Source: UMGS1696 sp964621755
GTDB lineage: Bacteria > Bacillota > Clostridia > Oscillospirales > CAG-272
Reading direction: 5' to 3'
NCBI GenBank assembly: GCA_964621755.1
Contig: CAZUPI010000010.1
Location: forward strand, 1 to 64,000
Length of the DNA stretch: 64,000 nt
In this document: positions 8,456 to 15,742 of the stretch, in pieces
Position numbering within the stretch: position 1 is the first letter of the stretch
How the letters are laid out: the number at the start of each line of letters is the position of its first letter
The notes under the pieces: model-generated
What the model was told of the DNA's origin: nothing
The model's input: only the letters and a program-made list of their open reading frames with translations
Database searches by the model: none
Made by a program: the position numbers and the translations under genes

Positions 8456-8606
8456 CCCTTTTCCACAATTTTACACCGATTTCTTCCTCCATCTGCGCAA
8501 GCTGACGGGAAAGTGTCGGCTGCGTGATATGCAAAACTTCTGAGGCTTTTGTGATGCTTTCTTCCCTGACTACAGTTAGGAAATAACGAAGAACCCTGAT
8601 TTCCAT
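8454..8606 (-). pseudogene. N-terminal fragment of a LysR-family regulator
   Basis: From ATG 8606, preceded by AAAGGAG, the minus strand encodes MEIRVLRYFLTVVREESITK and then ASEVLHITQPTLSRQLAQME, an intact LysR winged-helix DNA-binding domain. It runs to KLWKRG near 8454, after which the reading frame passes into unrelated sequence, so the effector domain is missing. If translated it would give about 130 residues with an HTH and a nonsense tail, possibly still able to bind DNA. It is more likely inactive. Confidence 0.8.
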
Positions 8607-8755
8607 ATGCAAACTCCTTTCGGTCCTATTCATGCCTTAATAATTTATATTGTATCACATTTATGCTTTTAGAGCAAGTGTAAGGTATCTATTTATGTAT
8701 TTACTAAAACATAATGATAAACAATATGGTTTACATAATATTGCGCATTTAACAG

Positions 8756-8792
8756 AAATCCCCATCCCTCAGTGATTGAGAGATGAGGATTT
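8756..8792 (-). terminator. Long hairpin, probable terminator of the recombinase remnant
   Basis: Arms 8756-8771 and 8777-8792 pair over 16 positions if read on the minus strand, with two G-U pairs; on the plus strand these become mismatches. That asymmetry favours a minus-strand transcript. The hairpin lies 6 bp beyond the stop of the recombinase remnant. Confidence 0.55.
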
Positions 8793-8797
8793 ACTAA

Positions 8798-9210
8798 TTA
8801 TGCGGTTATCTGCGGTATCTCACCGACAAAGTCATAAATAATCATGACCTGCTGGAACTTCTGGCCGTCTATCTCCTGAACCTCGCCCACCGGAATCTTG
8901 CTGATCAGCCGGTTCAGCACCGCTTCGTCCAGATCCTGAATGGCGGCGTACTTGCGGATTTCCCTGATAAATGTCCGCATATCGCTTTCCTGCTCGTCTG
9001 TGCGGGCATCACATCAAGGCTAAGTCTTTCAGGCGCTTTTGGTTGGCTTCCCGCTCCTGTTCCAGTACCAATGTCAGTTTCATAAACCGCTGTTCCGTCG
9101 GAATGCCCTTTGCCTTATCGGTGTAAAGGCTCATAAACATGCCGCCGATTCCCTGATTTCCCGCCTCCAGCCGTTCACGTTCTTTCTGATCTGGTTGTCG
9201 GTTTAACAGA
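8798..9210 (-). pseudogene. C-terminal remnant of a large serine recombinase
   Basis: Two minus-strand pieces together give the C-terminal part of a TnpX/TndX-type large serine recombinase. The first (about 9210-9010) has LEAGNQGIGGMFMSLYTDKA and RFMKLTLVLEQEREANQKRL, the coiled-coil region. The second (from 8980) has DMRTFIREIRKYAAIQDLDE and then LNRLISKIPVGEV and MIIYDFVGEI, typical of the C-terminal domain of these enzymes. A frameshift near 9010 separates them, and the catalytic N-terminus and zinc ribbon are absent. It marks a former integrated element directly beside the CRISPR array. Confidence 0.75.
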
Positions 9211-9372
9211 AGATGATTTCGGATCTCTATTGGATGGGGCTGATCGAAAAGTATATTGGGATTTTTGGATTGGAGAACTGTTATGGATTTAAACTGGGAA
9301 TCAGGCTTATTCTTGCGGTTGTTGCAGAATGAGCGGATAGGGAACTGCTTTCGGGCGGTTCCCTTTTTTTCC

Positions 9373-10260
9373 GCTTCAATCCACACTCCCGCGAGGGGAG
9401 TGACCACAGATGTTTATACTGCTGCTATCGCTTCATGATTTCAATCCACACTCCCGCGAGGGGAGTGACGTTTTCCCAAAGGTTCATAATTACGGCATCA
9501 TAATTTCAATCCACACTCCCGCGAGGGGAGTGACTGAGCTGTGTATTCTGCAATAGTAGACTTTCTAAATTTCAATCCACACTCCCGCGAGGGGAGTGAC
9601 TCCTTACTTTATAAAATTCCGGTTTGCCCGCTTTATTTCAATCCACACTCCCGCGAGGGGAGTGACTGAGCTGTGTATTCTGCAATAGTAGACTTTCTAA
9701 ATTTCAATCCACACTCCCGCGAGGGGAGTGACTCCTTACTTTATAAAATTCCGGTTTGCCCGCTTTATTTCAATCCACACTCCCGCGAGGGGAGTGACTC
9801 CATTACATTTACAAATCCCACCACACTTGTAATTTCAATCCACACTCCCGCGAGGGGAGTGACTGTTGACGAGTCACCGAGTACGGAGGTCATCGCAATT
9901 TCAATCCACACTCCCGCGAGGGGAGTGACCCTTCTTCCTGTTCCGGTAAAATGCAAGATAGCCATTTCAATCCACACTCCCGCGAGGGGAGTGACTCAAC
10001 GAGCTCTTGTATATTATTGCAAATAGGGAATTTCAATCCACACTCCCGCGAGGGGAGTGACCAGATGATATTATAGTGCTCATTGCTGATGATAGTATTT
10101 CAATCCACACTCCCGCGAGGGGAGTGACGGCGGCCAAAAATATAATTACTAATGTTGCTTGATTTCAATCCACACTCCCGCGAGGGGAGTGACAATCTCC
10201 TCAATTGCATCTTGCGTTAAACCATGCGATTTCAATCCACACTCCCGCGAGGGGAGTGAC
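9373..10260 (-). CRISPR. Type I-C CRISPR array, 14 repeats and 13 spacers
   Basis: Fourteen 32-bp repeats start at 9373, 9438, 9503, 9569, 9635, 9701, 9767, 9832, 9898, 9964, 10030, 10097, 10162 and 10229. In the transcribed (minus) orientation the repeat begins GTCACTCCCC, has a CTCGCGGGAG core and ends GTGGATTGAAAT, which is the classic type I-C repeat. Spacers are 33-35 nt. Spacers at 9535-9568 and 9601-9634 are repeated exactly at 9667-9700 and 9733-9766, a duplication of two units. The repeat at 9373, farthest from the leader, differs in its last two transcribed bases, as expected for the terminal repeat. cas2 lies 163 bp beyond the leader-side end, so new spacers should enter at 10260. 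Confidence 0.98.
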
Positions 10261-10423
10261 GGCGTAATCAACAAATTATGCTGATCCGCAATTTGCTGTA
10301 TTTATGGAACTGCAACTATGCGTTAGCCCATTTTTATCGGTTCAGCTTCCGATTTTAGGTTTTGGGGCTTTTTTCTGCGTGCGAATCACCTGGGATTTCA
10401 TGTTTACTTTTGATTCGCACCGG
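10261..10423 (-). promoter_or_regulatory. CRISPR leader
   Basis: The 163 bp between the cas2 stop and the first repeat should contain the leader, with the array promoter and the adaptation signal next to 10260. An inverted repeat, GTGCGAATC at 10379-10387 and GATTCGCAC at 10412-10420, lies just after cas2. It could be a weak terminator or a protein site. I do not see a confident -35/-10 pair. Confidence 0.7.
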
Positions 10424-10714
10424 TTACATGATTATTGGAGCGGCGGGGTCGTACGTTTCTTTAACTCCGTAGTGTTCGATTCGGTTGGCATACGAATTTC
10501 CAAGGTTATAGATTCTCAGGCTGTCGCACTCTTCATTGATAACTTTCAGCAGCTTGTTTCTGACAACAATGAGTTGTGCGTTATCAAGTGAGCATTCGAA
10601 TACGGAATTTTGTACCCGCTGGCCGTAGTTGACGCATATCTTGGCTGCTTTAGCCAGTCTTTTCTTCCCCGCTGCGTCCGTTGTATTCACGTCATATGTA
10701 ATCAGAACCAACAT
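10424..10714 (-). CDS. cas2: Cas2, CRISPR adaptation endonuclease-fold protein
   Basis: The 96-residue protein begins MLVLITYDVNTTDAAGKKRL, the beta1 strand with the conserved Asp of Cas2 in YDV. It continues NYGQRVQNSVFECSLDNAQL, the usual 'G-x-R-V-Q-x-SVFE' segment. Cas2 bridges two Cas1 dimers in the spacer-integration complex. Length is normal. It is the last gene of the cas operon, 9 bp after cas1, and adjoins the leader. Confidence 0.97.
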   Translation of the reverse strand: MLVLITYDVNTTDAAGKKRLAKAAKICVNYGQRVQNSVFECSLDNAQLIVVRNKLLKVINEECDSLRIYNLGNSYANRIEHYGVKETYDPAAPIIM

Positions 10715-10723
10715 ACGGATCCC

Positions 10724-11755
10724 TTATTTCCATACAAACGGCGGATAATCATCAATATCACCTCGCAGATACTTTGCCAGCAGCATCGCCTGTACAAATG
10801 GGATCATTCCCCACTGTATCTTTTCTTTTAGATAGGGATGGATGATCTCTTCGAACTTTTTTTTCTGCCACTGTGTCAGAAATTCTGCCCGAGCCGCATC
10901 TGTAAGAAGCACTGCACCATTTTCCTTTTTGCAGAATGATGATTCGGATACCACTTTTTTGTTGATCATGGTCAGCACAAAGCGATCCACAAACGGCGCG
11001 CGAAACTCCTCAAGAAGATCAAATGCAAGTGAGCATCTCCCGGGACGTTCTGTGTGGAAAAATCCAACATATGGATCAAGTCCTGCACTTTCCAGAGCTG
11101 ATGTGCACATTGATGTCATGAGTGCGTAGCCAAACGAAAGCATTGCGTTGACAGGATCCAGGGGTGGTCGACGGTTCCGGTTATCATATCTGAAAGATTC
11201 TTTCTGAGTCAGAATCATCTCGTCAAATACGGAAAAATATCGGTTGGCACATTCACCTTCCAAACCTCTGAGTGATTCCGCTGACTCCGTTGAATATGCC
11301 CTCACCGCACTGTATTTGATATCCGCAGCGACATTTTCGATCTTTGCGGCGTCCACACGTTCGCGGTGGTCGCTCAATGCTCGACGGAGTACAGCCGCAC
11401 TGTTTGTCATCTTCGCGGAAAGCATATTCGCTGCGATATGCAGGGAACGCTCCGGATCATCAGCTATTCTGTACTGGGTACGGCGGACAATCACGTTTCC
11501 GTAGGTTTTGCCGACGCTTCTTGAAAGAAATTTCCCGGATGGTGTAAGAAATGTGATTATAATTCCGTATTCTGCACATTTTCCAAGAAGCGCAGGAGAC
11601 GCCCCGAGGTATCCGAACACAACGATACTCTCGAACAGATGCAGAGGTTTACGTCCACGTTCTTCCTTGTTTACTGACAAAACAATATTCTCACCGTCCA
11701 GTGAAAGATATGCATCCGGGGTGGTGATGTACAGCGTGTTCTGTAATTTTTTCAT
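10724..11755 (-). CDS. cas1: Cas1, CRISPR integrase (type I-C)
   Basis: The 343-residue protein has the Cas1 N-terminal beta domain (MKKLQNTLYITTPDAYLSLD), and a helical catalytic domain with NAMLSFGYALMTSMC, DPYVGFFHTERPGRCSLAFD and the metal-binding acidic residues of LLEEFRAPFVDRF. The Glu/His/Asp triad pattern of Cas1 is present, so it should be active in integrating prespacers. The start overlaps the cas4 stop (ATGA), implying coupled translation. Length and position are typical of type I-C. Confidence 0.97.
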   Translation of the reverse strand: MKKLQNTLYITTPDAYLSLDGENIVLSVNKEERGRKPLHLFESIVVFGYLGASPALLGKCAEYGIIITFLTPSGKFLSRSVGKTYGNVIVRRTQYRIADDPERSLHIAANMLSAKMTNSAAVLRRALSDHRERVDAAKIENVAADIKYSAVRAYSTESAESLRGLEGECANRYFSVFDEMILTQKESFRYDNRNRRPPLDPVNAMLSFGYALMTSMCTSALESAGLDPYVGFFHTERPGRCSLAFDLLEEFRAPFVDRFVLTMINKKVVSESSFCKKENGAVLLTDAARAEFLTQWQKKKFEEIIHPYLKEKIQWGMIPFVQAMLLAKYLRGDIDDYPPFVWK

Positions 11756-12420
11756 GGTTCAACACTCCCTAGATTTTCATCATTGTACGCTTTAGCCGAT
11801 TGGATTCTTTCCAATTTCGGAATACATTCTTCTTTCAGAGAACAGGCGTTGCAAGCTTTGGTACGTTTAGGACGCGGCAGATACTGTCTGGCATAATACT
11901 TGTGCATTTCGGCGGCATACTTTCGGACAGTGTCACGCAGTTCATCCGTTATACCGACTTTGACACGATGTCTGGTCTCAAAGTAGTACAGTGCTCCTTC
12001 ATGAATCGTACAGCACATCATTTCTTCCAGACACATTGCCTGTGCCGTCAGTTGAAGTATATCACATGGATTTTCCTTTGGTGAGCCGCGTTTATACTCC
12101 ACAGGGTAGACGGTATACAATCCATCATGCTCCTTCAATGTGATACCCTGTTGTGCATTCCTGCGAAATTCCACCACATCGCATTCGCCGGACAGCCCCA
12201 GTGTATGTGAAAAAATCGGCATAGCCCGGGATATAATGATCTCTCCTCTCGATTCGGAGCGGTACACATCATGCGCATTATCATGCAGTATCTTTCCTTC
12301 TGTCGTACGTTCGTTTTCTGCCCAGATATCATCAATATGGATCAGAGCCCACTGCCTGCGGCAAAATGCAAAATGCTGGATTCCCGACAGCATCAGGTAG
12401 CTATCTTCGTTATATTCCAT
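11752..12420 (-). CDS. cas4: Cas4, iron-sulfur exonuclease for prespacer processing
   Basis: The 222-residue protein has a PD-(D/E)XK nuclease core with H-x-x-x and EYKRG (PVEYKRGSPK), plus the four cysteines that hold the 4Fe-4S cluster: one in FAFCRRQW and three in CNACSLKEEC near the end. Cas4 trims prespacers and selects those next to a PAM. A longer frame extends upstream to 12498, but that part lies inside cas7. The start at 12420 gives the family N-terminus MEYNEDSYLMLSGIQHFAFC and overlaps the cas7 end by 11 bp. Confidence 0.95.
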   Translation of the reverse strand: MEYNEDSYLMLSGIQHFAFCRRQWALIHIDDIWAENERTTEGKILHDNAHDVYRSESRGEIIISRAMPIFSHTLGLSGECDVVEFRRNAQQGITLKEHDGLYTVYPVEYKRGSPKENPCDILQLTAQAMCLEEMMCCTIHEGALYYFETRHRVKVGITDELRDTVRKYAAEMHKYYARQYLPRPKRTKACNACSLKEECIPKLERIQSAKAYNDENLGSVEP

Positions 12421-13255
12421 CGATAACCTCAAGTGCAAGATCCGGGAGCGAATCAACAGTGATGGTATAATCCCTTGCAGAAGAGGGTTCTGAAACACCT
12501 TCGTTCAGCTTAACATTCAGCAGTTTATGTACCTTAGCAGAGGAATACTGACCGTCCTTGCAGTTGTGTCTCCACCAGTACAGCTTTACAACTTCCATGG
12601 AACCATCGGGTCTTGCGGAGGAGGCATCATTTACGAACAGAGTACGAAGACACTCTTTGACGATTTCAGCATCTTCTTCGGTGAAACCGGTCTTTTCCGC
12701 AAGTTGTACATTGATGGAGCCTTTGATTTTGTACAGACCGAAGCGCACAAAATGCTTCATGCCCATGGTATCCGACGCCTTCTTGTCGCCCTTGTCGCCG
12801 GGTTCACCGTTGACACTTTTGGTGATTTGGATGGATTGGATTTCCACAGGAGACACACTGACGGCCTGATGAATGGACACAGGACCTCTAACACCGACGG
12901 ATACGCTGTCGGACTTGAATGCGAATACCTGACCGAAGGTGCGTACATCCAGCCATTCAGCACAGGCTTTCTGTGAATAGTCATCTTTTGTTTTCACTTT
13001 GCCGATTGTCTTGGAGGCACGTTCCCTGAGGCTGGTGAATTCGTCGTCCGTTCTATCATCGGACTGTACAAAGATTTTATTTCCCATATCCTGCATACGG
13101 TTGCGGATCTTTCTTTTGATGCACACATCGGACATCTCACCGAAGCCGTTGTAATCCGTTCTCGGACGGTTGCCGTTCAGCGGATCCCCGTTAACATTGG
13201 CCATATTTGCGGAAATCAGTACGATAAAATCGATCTTATTTGCAAGCTTACTCAT
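12410..13255 (-). CDS. cas7: Cas7 (Csd2), Cascade backbone subunit
   Basis: The 281-residue protein matches Csd2/Cas7 of type I-C. It begins MSKLANKIDFIVLISANMAN, then NGDPLNGNRPRTDYNGFGEM, an RRM-like start with the thumb loop typical of the family, and has VRGPVSIHQAVSVSPVEIQS in the middle. Multiple copies coat the crRNA spacer. The ATG at 13255 follows GGAGG and overlaps the cas8c stop. Length is normal and no frame damage is seen. Confidence 0.96.
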   Translation of the reverse strand: MSKLANKIDFIVLISANMANVNGDPLNGNRPRTDYNGFGEMSDVCIKRKIRNRMQDMGNKIFVQSDDRTDDEFTSLRERASKTIGKVKTKDDYSQKACAEWLDVRTFGQVFAFKSDSVSVGVRGPVSIHQAVSVSPVEIQSIQITKSVNGEPGDKGDKKASDTMGMKHFVRFGLYKIKGSINVQLAEKTGFTEEDAEIVKECLRTLFVNDASSARPDGSMEVVKLYWWRHNCKDGQYSSAKVHKLLNVKLNEGVSEPSSARDYTITVDSLPDLALEVIDGI

Positions 13256-15017
13256 TTTCAGATTCCTCCGTTTCAGTCATTTCTTTATTTTTTGTGTAAA
13301 GTGCGTTTTTCTGAAGATAGTAGCCGATGATGTATGTCTCTTTCAAAGGGGAATTCCATTCGCTTTCAGGATGATTGGAAATATTTTCGTATATTTCGCC
13401 AATCAAGCGGTCATAGAACATCCGAATTCCCGGTTTCAGTTTATGATAATATCCGTTTTTTAGCTGCTCAATAATGATTTTTGCAGTCTGTGCCGGATGA
13501 GTAGAGTATGCGGACTGCATACGGATAGCGTTGGTATCCCTATTTTCTGCGTTGTCATAGGTATCCTTCTCCGCTTTTTCCAGCACAGCCAGCAGTCTGC
13601 CGTACTGATAACTGATATCGTTTTTATCTTTTTCCAGAGCCATATCGTATTCCTCCTGTTTGTGATCGATATAATACTTTCTGATGACAGCACAGGCTGT
13701 AAATTGCAGATAATCCCGTGTTTTCGGTTCGTATGACAACGGACGCATGGTCTTCTGCGCGATTGCGTGTACAATGTCATAAGGCATCTTTGTACCGTCA
13801 ACACGGCAGGTCAGAAGCCGCTGCATCTGCTGTTTAACAATTTTTTCGTCTGCCTCAATTTTCCCGGCTCTCTCCGTACCGAATGCACAGTTGATAATCC
13901 GTTCAAGGGAAGGAGCTTTTATCCCATCCCAATTATTTCGGAAACAGCAGGTTGTATCCCATCTGTTCAGGCTTTCCAGAAAATCATATACGAACATTTC
14001 GTTGTAATATGTCACTGCAAGCCGTCCTGTGGTTGCCGCATCGAAGACTGCTATCACCGCGTCATCCGTCGGCTTGAAATTATTTTTATAACTCTGCAAT
14101 GTTTCATAGAGCTCTTTCTGGTAGTGTTCGACTTCAATCACTTGGTTTTCATTTTTTCGTTTCAGAGGACTGATTGCAGGCGGCAGTTTTTTCCCCTGCG
14201 GATTCCAACACAAAAACGTCCGTCCACTGATAATGACACCTTGATCCGCCGCAAGCCATTTCAGCGCGTTATGTGCTTTCTGGGATGCTTCATATCCCAC
14301 TGTAGCAGCCTGATCGTCGGTTTTGAAGCGTCCGCGATAGGTGAAATTCGTGGTATCATTGGCGGAAATCAGTTTCGCATTGCCGTTTATGGAGATGACT
14401 CCCTTGAGATGTTGATGAGCCTGTGCAGTCGTTTGCCCCGTTATCATGCAGAGAACCTGATTGTCTGCGTTTTTATGTGCTGTGTAATAGCTGATGAAGG
14501 AGTCAAACAGCTTATGGTTTTTCCAGCAGTTTTCACTGTCATCGTCCTCAAGTCCTACCACAGTCCATCGCACGGTGTCTTTTTCGCCGACATTCTCGAC
14601 GCCTGAACGTGCAAGGTCTGACAGAATGGTTTTGCCTTTTACATATGCAAGTATCGGTTCCAGCATGGGATGACTGTAATTGGACTGTGTCCAGTCGGTT
14701 AGCTGTTCCACATAGGCATCATATTTTTTCGCGTTGACAGGAGAAATATAGCCTATCTGATCGCACAGAGGATGTGGGCATACATCGCTTGTTCTTCCCT
14801 GTGATTCTTCCGTAACCGGGATGATGATTTTCGGTTCATCTTTGCCGACAGCAAACGCACGCATAAACTTTCCATTCTGATCCAGCATGATCTCGATCTG
14901 AGCAGAAGTGATGATATGCGCGATGGGTGCGAGAGGTTCTTTGAAAATACCAGCACACCCGGCAAGTTGGCTGTGATATTCATAAGTTTTATATGCTTTC
15001 TGAAACAGCCCCATCAT
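13248..15017 (-). CDS. cas8c: Cas8c (Csd1), Cascade large subunit
   Basis: The 589-residue protein is the Csd1/Cas8c large subunit, which recognises the PAM and recruits Cas3. Family features include the N-terminal YEYHSQLAGCAGIF, SDVCPHPLCDQIGYISP, an LCMITGQTTAQAHQHLKGV segment and a C-terminal helical bundle ending in EIYENISNHPESEWNSPLKE. In several type I-C systems an internal start in this gene yields a separate Cas11c small subunit; internal methionines are present here but I cannot pick a start from sequence alone. Overlaps with cas5c and cas7 indicate tight coupling. Confidence 0.95.
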   Translation of the reverse strand: MMGLFQKAYKTYEYHSQLAGCAGIFKEPLAPIAHIITSAQIEIMLDQNGKFMRAFAVGKDEPKIIIPVTEESQGRTSDVCPHPLCDQIGYISPVNAKKYDAYVEQLTDWTQSNYSHPMLEPILAYVKGKTILSDLARSGVENVGEKDTVRWTVVGLEDDDSENCWKNHKLFDSFISYYTAHKNADNQVLCMITGQTTAQAHQHLKGVISINGNAKLISANDTTNFTYRGRFKTDDQAATVGYEASQKAHNALKWLAADQGVIISGRTFLCWNPQGKKLPPAISPLKRKNENQVIEVEHYQKELYETLQSYKNNFKPTDDAVIAVFDAATTGRLAVTYYNEMFVYDFLESLNRWDTTCCFRNNWDGIKAPSLERIINCAFGTERAGKIEADEKIVKQQMQRLLTCRVDGTKMPYDIVHAIAQKTMRPLSYEPKTRDYLQFTACAVIRKYYIDHKQEEYDMALEKDKNDISYQYGRLLAVLEKAEKDTYDNAENRDTNAIRMQSAYSTHPAQTAKIIIEQLKNGYYHKLKPGIRMFYDRLIGEIYENISNHPESEWNSPLKETYIIGYYLQKNALYTKNKEMTETEESENE

Positions 15018-15742
15018 TCTACCTCCCCGAATTCTTTAAGTCCGCTGAAATTATCATATTTTTCGTCGAATTTCTTCATTTCCATCGACCCAAGCGGTTT
15101 ATGGAGAGGGCATTTCTGCGGTTTCGGAAATGTAATCACTCCTTTGCGCATTACAGGATACCAGAAATTCGCTGTCATTTTATTTTTTGTTTCAACGGAA
15201 TATGTTTCGTCCGCGTATGTTATCCCATGATACATCAGTCCGAAAGCCAGCTCGTCCAGATCGTCATACGCACCTTCGCCCTCTCCGAAAACACACGGTT
15301 CCACATACCCCTGGCATTCCCGGGCTCCGAGAAAAACGTCGCGCCGACCGCCTTTTTTAATCATCTTGCGTGCAATGTTGTGATGCTTGTTTTCATCGCG
15401 GTCAGCCGCGAGCTCGGGACGGTTCAAATTCCACTCAAAATGTGCCCGTACCTGATAACGGCAGTCTCTGAGATAAGTATAATAGGAAAGATCGTTTCCG
15501 CCGTTGTTGTATTTGATGGGGCGGATGCCTTTCACTTCCGTCTGGATACGATTCATGATACGGACATCGTCGATAATCCAGATGATCGTAGGCTTCCAAT
15601 AGACTGAAGCAAGAATTCCTTTGAGAGCTTCATAGGTTGGTATGTGATAGCTGCATTTTTCACCGCCGACTCTCATGATCGGATCCGAGAAAAGTCCGTA
15701 ATCTCCGGATACTTCAAATTCTACCAGATTTGGATATCGCAT
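15014..15742 (-). CDS. cas5c: Cas5c (Cas5d), crRNA-processing endonuclease
   Basis: The 242-residue protein is Cas5c, which in type I-C replaces Cas6: it cleaves pre-crRNA in the repeat and caps the 5' end of the crRNA. It starts MRYPNLVEFEVSGDYGLFSD and has the aromatic Tyr at residue 37 (HIPTYEALKGIL) and Lys-His-His at 119-121, matching the Tyr/Lys/His catalytic set described for Cas5d. It should therefore be active. The start overlaps the end of cas3 by 22 bp and the stop overlaps cas8c by ATGA. Confidence 0.95.
   Translation of the reverse strand: MRYPNLVEFEVSGDYGLFSDPIMRVGGEKCSYHIPTYEALKGILASVYWKPTIIWIIDDVRIMNRIQTEVKGIRPIKYNNGGNDLSYYTYLRDCRYQVRAHFEWNLNRPELAADRDENKHHNIARKMIKKGGRRDVFLGARECQGYVEPCVFGEGEGAYDDLDELAFGLMYHGITYADETYSVETKNKMTANFWYPVMRKGVITFPKPQKCPLHKPLGSMEMKKFDEKYDNFSGLKEFGEVE

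Noticed and set aside
9211..10026. Open frames running through the CRISPR repeats on both strands
   Set aside because: They translate the repeat (for example VTPLAGVWIE) and the spacers; repeats of about 66 bp keep a frame open by chance.
10261..10300. An additional degenerate repeat in the leader
   Set aside because: No part of the 32-bp repeat is recognisable after 10260.
12421..12498. N-terminal extension of cas4
   Set aside because: It lies inside cas7 and is absent from the family; the ATG at 12420 gives the normal N-terminus.
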